A stretch of DNA of 64,000 bases from Ideonella sp. GTDB taxonomy: Bacteria > Pseudomonadota > Gammaproteobacteria > Burkholderiales > Burkholderiaceae_C. Positions 50,742 to 62,117 of the stretch are shown in pieces (position 1 is the stretch's first letter; each line of letters opens with the position of its first letter). The notes under the pieces were generated by a model, which was not told the DNA's origin, ran no database searches, and worked only from the letters and a program-made list of their open reading frames with translations. The stretch spans positions 1-64,000 of the forward strand of contig NZ_JADJDO010000038.1 of the NCBI RefSeq assembly GCF_016702655.1, in the 5' to 3' direction. The translations under genes and the position numbers were made by a program.

Positions 50742-53125
50742 ATGGCCCAAGCTGCCGACCCGACCGCCCTCGCCGCCCGGGCCAGGCGGTCCTATGTGGA
50801 AGGTCTGCTGGGCGGGATCGACGGCGTTGCGCAGGGGGTTCTGCAAGGCGCGCGCGCGATGCTCGCGCAAGCCGCGGAGCCGGCGCTCCAGTACAAGCGT
50901 CGCGACGTGGTGATGGACCTGCAGAAGGCCGCGCCGGCGTGGCTTGCCGGCATGACGCGCCTGCTTCGGGACGCGCTCACGAGCGGCATCGTGACCGCCT
51001 CGCACGTGGGTGCGCTGCCGCTGCAGTCCGGCCGCGCGGCCAGCATGACGCTCGTCGACAACGACACCATCGAAGGCGAGATCCTGGGCTCGCGGCTCGC
51101 ACTGGCCATGATGGACCGTGCCTCGTGGGAGTTCACCGACCTGCGTTCGCGCATGCTCTCGCTCGAGCGCCGCGACGAGCTCGACGCCAACGACGTGCTG
51201 CGCCCGCACGTGCTGGCGCGCATCGTCACGTCGGCCTGGCAGAGGGCGGGCCTGTCGCACGACGCCTGGCGCCAGTTGCAGCAGATCCTGCACGACGAGT
51301 TCGCCCATTACGCCGAAGAGGCCTACCACGACACCAATCGCTGGCTGGTGCAGCAGCGCGTCCTGCCGGAGGTCGACTTGCGACCCTTCATCCGGCGCTC
51401 ACGCAACCTGTATGTCGGCCTTGCCGGCGTCGCAACGACCCTGGGCGGCTCCGGCGGTTCGTCTTCGGGCGCGGCGACCGGACTCGTCGGCAGCGGTGGC
51501 GCGGGCGGTGTCGGCATGACGAGCCGCACCGGCCGAGCTTATGCCGGCTCCACAGGGGCAGGCGGCATCGGTCATGGCAGCGCGTCAGGGCACCCGGTAT
51601 CCGACGAAACGCGGATGATGACGCGCGCCAGCGGCCTCGCTCGCGCCAGCGAGCAGGCCGGCGCCGTGCTCGGGCGCCTGAACCGCCTCATCGGACGCAG
51701 CCTGCCCGAGTTCGGACAGACGACCCGTACGCAGCCCGCCTCGCCCGGCCTCAAGGCGGCCATCGACGAGGCCCAGCAGGGTATACAGCGCCGCCTCACG
51801 TCGGCCGGCCGCACCGCGGCCGAGCCGGTCAGCACGCCGGCCATGCTGGAGGAACTGCACCAGCGCAAGCTCGCCCTGAAGCAGGCCGCCGCGACGCCGG
51901 TCGAACGCGCGACGATCGAGATCGTGGCCCTGCTCTTCCAGAGCATCCTCACCGAAGATCGGATTCCGGCCGCGGTTCGGGTCTGGTTCGCGCGGCTGCA
52001 GATGCCGGTGCTGCGCGTCGCGGTCGGCGAGCCCGACTTCTTCGCCACGGTCGACCACCCGGCGCGGCGCCTGATCGACCGCATGGGCGCCTGCGTGATG
52101 GGCTTCGACGCCACGGCGCAGCCGTCGGCGACGCGCTCGAGAAGGAGATCAAGCGCGTGGTGCAGGTCGTCGAGGCCTATCCCGACACCGGCCGGCGCGT
52201 GTTCCAGACGGTGCTCGTCGAGTTCGAGAAGTTCCTCGAGCACTACTTCAAGAACGAGAACGAGGCCTCGCGGCGCGGCGTCTCGCTGGCGCAGCAGGTC
52301 GAGCAGCGCGAGACGCTCGCGATCCAGTACACGATCGAACTGCGCAAGATGTTGAACGAGATGCCGGTCCAGGAGGGCGTGCGCGAGTTCCTGTTCCATG
52401 TCTGGGCCGACGTGCTCGCGATGACGGCCGTCAAGCAAGGCGTGCAGAGCGAGGCCACCAAGGCGATGAAGCGCGCCGCGGCCGACCTGATCTGGTCGGC
52501 GAGCGCCAAGGTGTCGCGCGAGGAGCGCGCCGAGGTCATCCGCCGCCTGCCGCCGCTGCTCAAGACACTGCGCGACGGCATGGCCGACGCCGGTCTGCCT
52601 GCCGACAAGCAGGACGAGCATGTGCAGGCGCTGAACAACTCGCTTGCGGCAGCCTTCACCGCCAAGACTGCGTCGATCTCCAACGAGCGCCTCGAGGAAT
52701 TGATGGCGCGCCTGGAGACGCTCGAAGAACTGCTGCCCGAGGCACTCGACCTCGATCTCGACGAAGGCCTGATGCTCGACCTCTCGGGGCATGAGAGCGC
52801 GGAGCTCGAGGTCGTCGGTGAAGGTGGTTCGATGCCGACACCGGCCATGCTCGCCTGGGCGCGCGAGCTTCAGGTGGGCGGCTGGTACATGCTCGACTAC
52901 CGCAACCGCAACGAGCAGGTCCAGCTCGCCTGGCAGGGTCTGCGCAGGCGGCTGACCCTGTTCGTCTCGCCGCAAGGCCGGGGCATCCTGTTCCAGCAGC
53001 ATCGGCTGGCGTCGTTCCTGCAGGCGGGCCTGCTCGTGCCGGCACAGGAAGAGGCGCTCACCGTGCGCGCCACGCGCAGCGCGCTGGCCAAGCTCGACGT
53101 CGATCCGCAGCGCCTGCTGAACTGA
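50742..53125 (+). CDS. DUF1631 protein, one frameshift
   Basis: About 794 codons covering a full DUF1631 protein. The first frame runs from MAQAADPTALAARARRSYVE to RRLIDRMGACVMGFDATAQP near 52123, and the neighbouring frame then continues GDALEKEIKRVVQVVEAYPD to the stop at 53125. Restoring one G in CAGCCGTCGG joins them. A Gly/Ser-rich low-complexity linker fills about residues 230-285, otherwise the protein is helical and soluble. An acidic patch (EALDLDLDEGLMLDLS) precedes a PilZ-like end (GGWYMLDYRNRNEQVQLAWQ). Function is unknown. The break may be a sequencing error. Confidence 0.8.
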
Positions 53126-53197
53126 GAAGCTGCGCTGCACAACTTCGCAGGTGCTTCGCCGCGGCCTGATCGCCGGCGCGCACCGAGGCGCGATCGA

Positions 53198-53650
53198 TCA
53201 GTGGATCGCTCGCTCGGCCTCGTCGACGAAGAGTTCGTCGAGGATCAGCGCGTCGGGCTCCTCGCCCAGGCTCCAGAAAACCATCAGCACGATGATCTTC
53301 AGGTCCTCCAGGTCGACCGGACCGCCGGGGATGGCCGTCGCGCGGTCGAGGACCATCTCGCGCATCGTCGGCGGGAGCACGCCGGCCGACTCGAGAAAAC
53401 TCACGAAACCGATGCAGGCCTCGCCCAGGTGCTCGTGTTCGGCGGCCGAATAAACGCGCATGCTCAGCGGCGCCTGCTGGCCGATGCAGGACGCGGCACT
53501 TGTCGACAGCCCGGCGAGCCAGGCGAGCGCCTCCTCGATCTCGTCGGACTCGAAGCCGACCGCGGTCAGCTTGCGCGCGAGTTGATCGTGCTCCGGGCAG
53601 GCATCGGGCCGCCAGTAGTTTTCGTACAGGTACACGAGCACGTCGAACAT
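53198..53650 (-). CDS. smg: DUF494 family protein Smg
   Basis: A 150-residue small acidic protein. MFDVLVYLYENYWRPDACPE at the start, KLTAVGFESDEIEEALAWLA in the middle and VDLEDLKIIVLMVFWSLGEE at the end are the Smg pattern. Smg lies beside dprA in most gammaproteobacteria and betaproteobacteria, but its role is unknown. ATG 53650 is chosen over a GTG three codons earlier because it gives the family start. It is 48 bases downstream of dprA. Confidence 0.9.
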   Translation of the reverse strand: MFDVLVYLYENYWRPDACPEHDQLARKLTAVGFESDEIEEALAWLAGLSTSAASCIGQQAPLSMRVYSAAEHEHLGEACIGFVSFLESAGVLPPTMREMVLDRATAIPGGPVDLEDLKIIVLMVFWSLGEEPDALILDELFVDEAERAIH

Positions 53651-53698
53651 GCGTACCACTATACCCCAGCACCACCATCGCGGCCCGTGCGGCCGCGA

Positions 53699-54802
53699 TC
53701 AAGCAAGCTTGACGCGCTGGAACAACTGCCCCGGCAGGCGCGCCACCCGGCCGTCGAGTTCCAGCTCCAGTAGCCGGGCAGCCAGTTCGGCGGGGGCCGT
53801 GCCGGTGCGCTCGACCAGCGCGTCGAGCGTGACCGGATCGAAGCCCAGGGCCTCGAGCAGCCAATCCTCGGCCGCAGGCGGCGCCGAGGCCTGCGTCGGG
53901 CCGCCGGGCTGCGCCGTCGTCGCCAGGCGCAACTCCTCCAGGATGTCGCTCGCCTGTTCGACGAGCTTGGCGCCCTGGCGGATCAGTGCGTGACAGCCGC
54001 GCGCCTGCGGCGCGTGGATCGAGCCGGGAACAGCGAACACCTCGCGCCCGTATTCGGCGGCGAGGCGGGCCGTGATCAGCGAACCCGACTGCAACGCCGC
54101 CTCGACCACGAGCGTGCCGCTCGCGAGCCCGGCAATGAGCCGATTGCGCTGCGGAAAGTGGGCCGCCAGCGGCTGCGAACCGAGTGCAAACTCGCTGACC
54201 AGCAGGCCTTGCTGCGCGATGCGGTGCGCAAGCGCGAGGTGTCGGCGCGGATAGACCCGGTCCAGGCCGGTGCCGACGACCGCGATCGTCGAACCCGCGC
54301 CTTCGAGCGCGCCTTCGTGGGCCGCACCATCCACCCCCAGCGCCAGCCCGGAGACGATGCAAAGGCCGGCCTGGCTGAGGCTGCGCGCGAAGGCGCTCGC
54401 GTTCTCGCGGCCCTGCGGCGTCGGGTTGCGGCTGCCCACGATCGCCACCGCGGCGCGGGCCAGCAGTTCGGGCCGCCCCTGGACATAGACCAGCAAGGGC
54501 GGATCAGGGGTTTCGAGCCAGGACGAAGGATAGTGGGCGTCGGCCAGCGTCACCACCGCGCGGCGCTCGCCCTGGGCCAGCCATGCCGCGGTGGATTCGA
54601 TCAGTGCGGTCAGTGTCGCGGGCGGATCGGCGAGGCTGGCGGCCACCGCGGAGCCGGCGACCTCGCGCCAGGCGGCCGGCCGCGCGTCGAACACGGCCTG
54701 TGGCGATCCGAATCGGGCCAGCAGTCGGCGCGCCGTTTCGCGGCCGACCTGCGGGGTCTCGATCAGGCGCAGCCAGGCCGCGAGTTCGTCGCGCTCGATC
54801 AC
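53699..54802 (-). CDS. dprA: DNA processing protein DprA
   Basis: A 367-residue DprA. A helical N-terminal SAM-like part (ERDELAAWLRLIETPQVGRE, ARRLLARFGSPQAVFDARPA) is followed by the Rossmann-like core VAIVGSRNPTPQGRENASAF, CIVSGLALGVDGAAHEGALE, and STIAVVGTGLDRVYPRRHLA with HFPQRNRLIAGLASGTLVVE. A C-terminal winged-helix part (ALGFDPVTLDALVERTGTAP) closes it. DprA loads RecA on incoming single-stranded DNA in transformation. It is co-directional with smg and the LysM gene. Confidence 0.95.
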   Translation of the reverse strand: MIERDELAAWLRLIETPQVGRETARRLLARFGSPQAVFDARPAAWREVAGSAVAASLADPPATLTALIESTAAWLAQGERRAVVTLADAHYPSSWLETPDPPLLVYVQGRPELLARAAVAIVGSRNPTPQGRENASAFARSLSQAGLCIVSGLALGVDGAAHEGALEGAGSTIAVVGTGLDRVYPRRHLALAHRIAQQGLLVSEFALGSQPLAAHFPQRNRLIAGLASGTLVVEAALQSGSLITARLAAEYGREVFAVPGSIHAPQARGCHALIRQGAKLVEQASDILEELRLATTAQPGGPTQASAPPAAEDWLLEALGFDPVTLDALVERTGTAPAELAARLLELELDGRVARLPGQLFQRVKLA

Positions 54803-54874
54803 GGGCTCGACAAGACCACTGCGCCGCTTCCCGAGAGTTGCCGTTGCCGCCGCGACCGGCCAGCCGGCCAGCCG

Positions 54875-56059
54875 TCAGGGCTGCGTGAACCGGTCGCCGC
54901 GGCGAACCGGGTTGGACGTCGACAGCACCAGCGCGTAGGACATGCGCTTGAAGGAGCGAAACACGAACAGGCGTCCTTCGCGCTCATCGGGCAGTTTGAG
55001 GGCGGCACGATCCGCACTCGTGCGGTCGGCAACGACCCGGCCGTCGCGCCAGAGTGCAAGCACCGTGCCCGGATCCATGCCATCGGCAAGACCACGATTG
55101 AGGAGCACGATCTGATTCTGGCCGGCGGACAGGCCATCGCCATAGATCGACACGATCTGGCCGCCGATCGGCTGCCGGGGCGCATGCGGCACGTAATTGA
55201 CGAAGTCGCGCGCCGGCACCGGCGACAAGCGGTCGCCGACGCCGGCCTCCTTGCGCGCGCTGGTGATGACGAAAGTTGCCGGAACGATATTGACGTTGCC
55301 GTTCGGTGCTGCCAGCGTGCCGCCTTCGAGCACATACTCGGCCGTGCCGACGAAGCTGGCCTCGTAGCCGAGCAGTTCGCCGGTCGTCGGGTCCGTCATC
55401 GGCCGCGCCTCGCGAAACACCCGGTAGTCGCGCTGCGCGCCGAGCTCGCCACGCACATAGGCCTTGTCGCCGCGCGACAGCAGCACGCTGCCCTCCGGCG
55501 TAGCGACGATGCGCGGCGCGGCGGCGAGCTCGTCGCTCTCGAAGACGACGGCCTCGTTCAGGAACGGCTCGATCAGGTTGAGCGGGATGGAAGCCAGCGG
55601 GCCGGTGATGGCGCTCGAGCGCACCCTGGGCGAGAGCCTGGTCGTGCTGTCGGCGCCCGATCCCGCCGCGCGCCCGACGACGAGGCGCGCCCGGCCATCG
55701 GACTTCTCGAGGACCAGCACCTGCCCCGGATAGATCAGGTGCGGGTTTCGGATCTGCTCCAGGTTCATGCCCCACAGTTCGGGCCAGCGCCAGGGGCTCT
55801 TGAGAAAGAGCCCGGAGATGCCCCACAGCGTGTCGCCGGGAACCACGGTATGCGAGTCCGGCGCGTTGGGCGCCAATTCGGACAGCGGCACGCCAGCCTG
55901 TGCCACCTTCCGGGCCGTGCTCTTCTGGCCCTCGGTCACGGGCCAGGTCGCCGCCGCAGACTGGGCGAGGGCGGCAATGGGCAGGCACAGCGTGGCGCCA
56001 ATGGCAGCCCCGAACGCGGCCCGACGAGCTTGATAGGCAAAATGGTGACGGCGGGTCAT
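54875..56059 (-). CDS. Secreted LysM-domain protein
   Basis: A 394-residue exported protein. A Tat- or Sec-like leader (RRHHFAYQARRAAFGAAIGA followed by TLCLPIAALAQS) ends near residue 35. One LysM domain at about 68-115 (SHTVVPGDTLWGISGLFLKS, LWGMNLEQIRNPHLIYPGQV) binds peptidoglycan. The remaining 270 residues are beta-rich and not recognised (GSVLLSRGDKAYVRGELGAQ, GGQIVSIYGDGLSAGQNQIV). This protein typically lies before dprA in Burkholderiales. Function beyond cell-wall binding is unknown. Confidence 0.85.
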   Translation of the reverse strand: MTRRHHFAYQARRAAFGAAIGATLCLPIAALAQSAAATWPVTEGQKSTARKVAQAGVPLSELAPNAPDSHTVVPGDTLWGISGLFLKSPWRWPELWGMNLEQIRNPHLIYPGQVLVLEKSDGRARLVVGRAAGSGADSTTRLSPRVRSSAITGPLASIPLNLIEPFLNEAVVFESDELAAAPRIVATPEGSVLLSRGDKAYVRGELGAQRDYRVFREARPMTDPTTGELLGYEASFVGTAEYVLEGGTLAAPNGNVNIVPATFVITSARKEAGVGDRLSPVPARDFVNYVPHAPRQPIGGQIVSIYGDGLSAGQNQIVLLNRGLADGMDPGTVLALWRDGRVVADRTSADRAALKLPDEREGRLFVFRSFKRMSYALVLSTSNPVRRGDRFTQP

Positions 56060-56309
56060 GTCCTTGATTCTCCGGGCGCCAAAGCGGGCCGTTCGGCCGG
56101 TGACCGGCGCATGCGCACGCCGGCAAGCCTTGATCGGCGAAAATGCTCAATTACTTTAATAGATTTTTTGCCTAAACCATTGATATCGCAATGAAAGTGC
56201 GTAGTCATCCAAATCAGTGTGCACCTTCTCACGCTCGCGTCGCCCTTCAGCCTCGCGACCGTAGCACGTCGCCGGCGACTTGAAAGTGCCCTTGAGCATC
56301 CCTAGCTCC
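56060..56309. promoter_or_regulatory. Divergent promoter region between LysM gene and def
   Basis: 250 bases, AT-rich in the middle (56140-56220). A palindrome CCGGCG-N8-CGCCGG (56104-56123) lies near the LysM side. TTTAAT (56155-56160) and TGATAT could serve as -10 elements. No specific operator is recognised. Confidence 0.4.
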
Positions 56310-56821
56310 ATGGCCAAGCTCCCCATCCTGCGCTACCCCGATCCGCGCCTGCACACCCGGGCGCGACCGGTCGCTGAAGTCGACGACCGCATCCGCCGAC
56401 TCGTGGCCGACATGTACGAGACCATGCTTGCCGCCGACGGCGTAGGCCTTGCCGCGACGCAGGTCGACGTGCATGAACGCGTGATCGTCATCGACACCTC
56501 CGAGGCCCGCAACGAGCTCCACGTGCTGATCAACCCGGTCATCATCGCGCGCAGCGAGGAGATGGTATTCGGCGACGAAGGCTGTCTTTCGGTGCCAGAA
56601 ACCTATGACAAGGTGCGCCGACACGCGCGCGTCACGGTGCGCGCGCTCGATCGCGACGGCCGCATGCGCGACATCGAAGCCGAGGGTCTGCTCGCGGTGT
56701 GCGTGCAGCATGAGATGGATCACCTCGAAGGCAAGGTCTTCGTCGAGTACCTGAGCCCGCTCAAGCGCAACCGGATCAAGGCGCGCCTGCTCAAGCAGGC
56801 GCGCGAACTGGTGCGCGAACG

Positions 56822-56825
<4 letters not shown>
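56310..56825 (+). CDS. def: Peptide deformylase
   Basis: A 171-residue deformylase. All three motifs are intact: GVGLAATQVD (residues 45-54), EGCLSVPETY with the metal Cys, and QHEMDHLEGKVFVEYL with the HExxH-type HEMDH. It removes the formyl group from nascent proteins using Fe2+. ATG 56310 gives the family N-terminus MAKLPILRYPDPRLH. Its stop overlaps fmt as GTGA. The last residues are basic (RIKARLLKQARELVRER). Confidence 0.95.
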
Positions 56826-57805
<980 letters not shown>

Positions 57806-57885
57806 ACCTGCGCGCTGCGGCATCATCTATCCGCGACACGGCGGACGGCCCGTCCGCGCCACGACCCCCCGAAAGGCAGACCGCA

Positions 57886-58740
57886 ATGTTCAACCTGTTG
57901 AAGACCGCCATCCTGATGGCGGCCATCACCGCCCTGTTCATGGCCATCGGCTCGCTCCTCGGCGGGCGCAGCGGCATGATGATGGCCCTGCTCTTCGCCG
58001 TGGGCATGAACTTCTTCAGCTACTGGTTCTCCGACAAACTGGTGCTGAAGATGTACCGCGCGCACGAGGTCGACGCGACCTCGGCGCCGCAGTTCTACGG
58101 CATGGTGCAGGACCTCGCACAGCGCGCCGGCCTGCCGATGCCGCGCGTCTACCTGATCGACGAGGACGCGCCCAACGCGTTTGCCACCGGGCGCAACCCA
58201 GAGCACGCCGCCGTCGCGGCCACCACCGGCATCCTGCGCGCGCTCTCGGAGCGCGAGTTGCGCGGCGTGATGGCGCACGAGCTCGCGCATGTGAAGCACC
58301 GCGACATCCTGATCTCGACGATCAGCGCGACCATGGCCGGCGCGATCTCGATGCTCGCCAACTTCGCGATGTTCTTTGGCGGGCGCGGCAGCGACGGCCG
58401 TTCGCACAACCCGATCGTCGGCATCCTGGTCATGATCCTGGCGCCGATGGCGGCAGCGCTGATCCAGATGGCGATCAGCCGCGCACGCGAGTTCGAGGCC
58501 GACCGCGGCGGCGCAGAGATCTCGGGCGACCCGCGGGCCCTCGCCAGCGCGCTGCAGAAGATCCAGCGATTCGCCCAGGGCACACCGATGGCGCCGGCCG
58601 AACGCCACCCGGAGACGGCGCAGATGATGATCATCAATCCGCTCGCAGGTGGTGGCCTGCGCGGCCTGTTCTCGACCCATCCGTCGACCGAGGAGCGTGT
58701 CGAGCGCCTGCTCGCCATGGCGCCCGGCGCCGTGGCCTGA
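57886..58740 (+). CDS. htpX: Membrane zinc protease HtpX
   Basis: A 284-residue M48 protease. Two N-terminal membrane segments (LKTAILMAAITALFMAIGSL and GMMMALLFAVGMNFFSYWFS) precede the zinc motif GVMAHELAHVKHRD (HELAH) with the third ligand in ISRAREFEADRGGAEISGD. Two further membrane stretches lie between. HtpX degrades misfolded membrane proteins with FtsH. It follows fmt by 80 bases, as in many betaproteobacteria. Length is normal. GAAAGGC about eight bases upstream serves as ribosome site. Confidence 0.95.
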   Translation: MFNLLKTAILMAAITALFMAIGSLLGGRSGMMMALLFAVGMNFFSYWFSDKLVLKMYRAHEVDATSAPQFYGMVQDLAQRAGLPMPRVYLIDEDAPNAFATGRNPEHAAVAATTGILRALSERELRGVMAHELAHVKHRDILISTISATMAGAISMLANFAMFFGGRGSDGRSHNPIVGILVMILAPMAAALIQMAISRAREFEADRGGAEISGDPRALASALQKIQRFAQGTPMAPAERHPETAQMMIINPLAGGGLRGLFSTHPSTEERVERLLAMAPGAVA

Positions 58741-58898
58741 GTGTCCGCCCCAAGCTGACTTCGCTGGCTGCGGCCGGCAGGGCCTCAGTCGGCTTGGGAC
58801 GACCCGGCGCTGGACCGATGCGACGGCGCCCTCAAGTCGGGCAGGCGCGGGACGATAACGACGCACCGCCGCCACCCTGTGCCGCCTGCCCCGTGCCA

Positions 58899-59282
58899 AT
58901 GTTTGCCCGCCGCCTCGCCCCTGCCGTGATGCTCGTCACGCTGCTCGCCGGCTGCGAGATGCTGGGCATCGAGTCGCCGGAGCGAGTCGCCGCCACCAAG
59001 GAGGGCGAAGGCAAGGCCGTCGGCAGCGCCTGCCGCCACGCCAACCGCGCGCTCGAGGACTGCTACGCGCTCAACCCCAAGGCGCAGAAGGCCGCCGTCT
59101 TCGCTGGCTGGCGCGAGATGGACGAGTACATGCGTGAGCACAAGATCGATGGCGTGGCCCCGACGCTGGCGCGCAACGCTGCGCGACCCGAGGCCGCGGT
59201 CAGGCCGGGGGCGACAGGCCCGGAGCGCAAGCCTCCCGTCGCCGCCGACGCCACCAAGCCTGCCCCGACCCACGAGTCCTGA
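58899..59282 (+). CDS. Small lipoprotein of unknown function
   Basis: A 127-residue predicted lipoprotein: leader FARRLAPAVMLVTLLAGC with lipobox LAGC (Cys 19). The mature part has SACRHANRALEDCYALNPKA with two cysteines likely paired, and KAAVFAGWREMDEYMREHKI. The end is Pro/Ala-rich and disordered. It is a conserved hypothetical type in Burkholderiales, standing before pgk. Function is unknown. The region 58741-58898 before it holds no gene. Confidence 0.7.
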   Translation: MFARRLAPAVMLVTLLAGCEMLGIESPERVAATKEGEGKAVGSACRHANRALEDCYALNPKAQKAAVFAGWREMDEYMREHKIDGVAPTLARNAARPEAAVRPGATGPERKPPVAADATKPAPTHES

Positions 59283-59401
59283 GCGCCCACAGGGCAGGCC
59301 GGCGCCGCGACGCGGGTTCGGTGGCGCGACGCGTGCCTGATTGATGTCCAATACGAGTTGGCGCAACCCGCCGCTCCGTTCAATCAAGCCCCGCACCGAT
59401 C

Positions 59402-60598
59402 ATGAAAATCCTCCGCTTCGCCGACCTCGTCGCCCAGGGCCGGGTCGCCGGCCGCCGCGTCTTCATCCGCGCCGACTTGAATGTTCCGCAGGACGACGCC
59501 GGCCGCATCACCGAGGACACGCGCATCCGCGCCAGCGTGCCGTGCATCCGGATGGCGCTCGACGCCGGCGCTGCGGTGATGGTGACCTCGCACCTCGGCC
59601 GCCCGACCGAGGGCGAGTTCAAGCCCGGTGATTCGCTGGCGCCTGTAGCAGCGCGCCTGGCCGAACTGCTCGGCCGCCCGGTGCCGCTGGTTGCGGGCTG
59701 GACCGGCGGCGTCGACGTCGCGCCGGGCGAGGTCGTGATGCTCGAGAACTGCCGCCTGAACAAGGGGGAGAAGAAGAACGACGCCGCGCTCGCGCGCCGG
59801 ATGGCTGCGCTGTGCGACATCTTCGTCCACGATGCTTTCGGTACCGCGCACCGCGCCGAGGCCTCGACCTACGGCATCGCCGAGTACGCGCCCATCGCCT
59901 GCGCCGGGCCGCTGCTCGCGGCCGAGATCGACGCCATCGTGCTTGCACTGGCGAGCCCGAAACGGCCGCTCGTCGCGATCGTCGCCGGCTCCAAGGTCAG
60001 CACCAAGCTGACGATCCTGCAAAGCCTCGCCGCCAAGGTCGACCAGCTCATCGTCGGCGGCGGCATCGCCAACACCTTCCTGCTCGCGAGCGGCCTGCCG
60101 ATCGGCAAGAGCCTCGCCGAGCCGGCGCTCGTCGCCGAGGCGCGCGCGGTGATCGATGCGATGGCGGCGCGCGGCGCCGCGGTGCCGATCCCAGTCGACG
60201 TCGTCACAGCCAAGTCGTTCGCCGCCGACGCGCCTGCGACGGTTCGGCCCGTCGCCGAGGTCGAGCCCGATGACCTGATCCTCGACATCGGCCCGCAGAC
60301 CGCGGCACGCCTGGCCGAACAGCTGAAGGCGGCCGGCACCATCGTCTGGAACGGCCCGGTCGGCGTGTTCGAGTTCAACGCCTTTGCGCACGGCACCGAG
60401 ACGATTGCGCGCGCGATCGCGGCGTCGAGCGCGTTTTCCATCGCCGGCGGCGGCGACACGCTGGCGGCGATCGCCAAGTACGGCATCACCAAGGATGTGA
60501 GCTACATCTCGACCGGCGGCGGCGCGTTCCTCGAGGTGCTCGAGGGCAAGACGCTGCCCGCGTTCGACATCCTCGAGCGCCGAGCGGCCGGCGCATAA
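59402..60598 (+). CDS. pgk: Phosphoglycerate kinase
   Basis: A 398-residue kinase. FIRADLNVPQDDAGRITEDT and MVTSHLGRPTEGEFKPGDSL (3-phosphoglycerate binding), IVAGSKVSTKLTILQSLAAK, GIANTFLLASG, and the nucleotide-side FSIAGGGDTLAAIAKYGITK are intact. It transfers phosphate from 1,3-bisphosphoglycerate to ADP in glycolysis and runs in reverse in gluconeogenesis. Length matches bacterial Pgk. It is followed by pyk, then ilvA and fba on the same strand. Confidence 0.96.
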   Translation: MKILRFADLVAQGRVAGRRVFIRADLNVPQDDAGRITEDTRIRASVPCIRMALDAGAAVMVTSHLGRPTEGEFKPGDSLAPVAARLAELLGRPVPLVAGWTGGVDVAPGEVVMLENCRLNKGEKKNDAALARRMAALCDIFVHDAFGTAHRAEASTYGIAEYAPIACAGPLLAAEIDAIVLALASPKRPLVAIVAGSKVSTKLTILQSLAAKVDQLIVGGGIANTFLLASGLPIGKSLAEPALVAEARAVIDAMAARGAAVPIPVDVVTAKSFAADAPATVRPVAEVEPDDLILDIGPQTAARLAEQLKAAGTIVWNGPVGVFEFNAFAHGTETIARAIAASSAFSIAGGGDTLAAIAKYGITKDVSYISTGGGAFLEVLEGKTLPAFDILERRAAGA

Positions 60599-60676
60599 GA
60601 GATATGCGCCTGCGAGCCCCTCCGCGACGCCGGCGCGCTGAATAATCCCGGGTCAACCGTTCCCGGAGACCGACCC

Positions 60677-62107
60677 ATGCCCCGCGCCACCAAGATCGTC
60701 GCCACGCTCGGCCCAGCCTCGTCGTCGCCAGAAGTCCTCGAACGCATGCTGCGCGCGGGCGTCGACGTCGTGCGGCTGAACTTCTCGCACGGCAGCGCGC
60801 AGGACCACATCGACCGCGCGGAGCTGGTGCGCGAGGTCGCGCGCCGCGCCGACAAGGCAGTCGCGATCATGGCCGACCTGCAGGGACCGAAAATCCGCGT
60901 CGGCAAGTTCGAGGGCGGACGCACGACGCTGGTCGCCGGGCAGAAGTTCATCCTCGACGGCGCGACCTCCGAGCTCGGTGGCAACGAACGCGTCGGCCTC
61001 GACTACCGCGACCTGCCGCGCGACGTGAAGGCCGGCGACACATTGCTGCTCAATGACGGCCTGCTGCGCCTGACGGTCGACACCGTGCTCGGCGACGAGG
61101 TCCACACCACGGTCATGGCGGGCGGCGAGCTGTCGAACAACAAGGGCATCAACAAGGCCGGCGGCGGGCTGACCGCTCCCGCGCTGACGGCCAAGGACAT
61201 GGAGGACATCAAGACCGCGATGAGCTTCCAGGCCGAGTATCTGGCAGTCAGCTTCCCGAAGAACGCGACCGACATGGAGATGGCGCGCCAACTCGCCAAC
61301 GTGGCAGGCGAAGCGTGGCGGCACCGGCCGGCGCTGATCGCCAAGATCGAGCGCATCGAGGCGATCCCGGCGCTCGAAGAGATCCTGCGCGCGTCGGACG
61401 GCATCATGGTCGCGCGCGGCGACCTCGCGATCGAGGTCGGCAACGCCTCGGTGCCGGCGCTGCAGAAGCGCATGATCCGCATGGCGCGCGAGATGGACAA
61501 GGTCGTCATCACCGCGACGCAGATGATGGAGTCGATGATCGTCAACCCGGTGCCCACGCGCGCCGAGGTCAGCGACGTGGCCAACGCGGTGCTCGACGGC
61601 ACCGATGCCGTGATGCTCAGCGCCGAGACCGCGGCCGGCAACTACCCGGTCGAGACGATCACGCAGATGGCGGCGATCGCGCTCGAAGCGGAAGCTGCCG
61701 ACGACGTGACGCTCGAGGCCGACTTCACGAACAAGAAGTTCGGCCGCATCGACCAGTCGATCGCGATGGGGGCGCTGTTCACCGCGCACCACCTCGGCTG
61801 CAGGGCGATCCTGGCGCTCACCGAGTCGGGCTCGACGGCGCTGTGGATGAGCCGGCACAACATCAAGGTCCCGATCTACGGCCTGACCTCGCAGCTCGTC
61901 TCGCAGCGCAAGATGGCGCTGTATCGCAATGTGCGCCCGCTGCTGATGCCGCCGCTCGCCGATCGCGACACGGCCCTCGCCGCGGCCGAGAAGCTGCTCG
62001 TCGAGCGCGGCGCGCTCCAGCCCGGCGACACCTACGCCATCACCTGCGGCGAACCGATGGGCTATCCGGGCGGCACCAACATGCTCAAGGTCTGCCGCGT
62101 GGCTTGA
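60677..62107 (+). CDS. pyk: Pyruvate kinase
   Basis: A 476-residue pyruvate kinase: RATKIVATLGPASSSPEVLE, VDVVRLNFSHGSAQDHIDRA, the catalytic LIAKIERIEAIPALEEILRA, GIMVARGDLAIEVGNASVPA with the Mg site, and TATQMMESMIVNPVPTRAEV in the right order. The C-terminal regulatory domain is present (RAILALTESGSTALWMSRHN, TYAITCGEPMGYPGGTNMLK). It converts PEP and ADP to pyruvate and ATP. AATAAT at 60641-60646 may be a -10 element. Length is normal. Confidence 0.96.
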   Translation: MPRATKIVATLGPASSSPEVLERMLRAGVDVVRLNFSHGSAQDHIDRAELVREVARRADKAVAIMADLQGPKIRVGKFEGGRTTLVAGQKFILDGATSELGGNERVGLDYRDLPRDVKAGDTLLLNDGLLRLTVDTVLGDEVHTTVMAGGELSNNKGINKAGGGLTAPALTAKDMEDIKTAMSFQAEYLAVSFPKNATDMEMARQLANVAGEAWRHRPALIAKIERIEAIPALEEILRASDGIMVARGDLAIEVGNASVPALQKRMIRMAREMDKVVITATQMMESMIVNPVPTRAEVSDVANAVLDGTDAVMLSAETAAGNYPVETITQMAAIALEAEAADDVTLEADFTNKKFGRIDQSIAMGALFTAHHLGCRAILALTESGSTALWMSRHNIKVPIYGLTSQLVSQRKMALYRNVRPLLMPPLADRDTALAAAEKLLVERGALQPGDTYAITCGEPMGYPGGTNMLKVCRVA

Positions 62108-62117
62108 ACCCCTTGCG

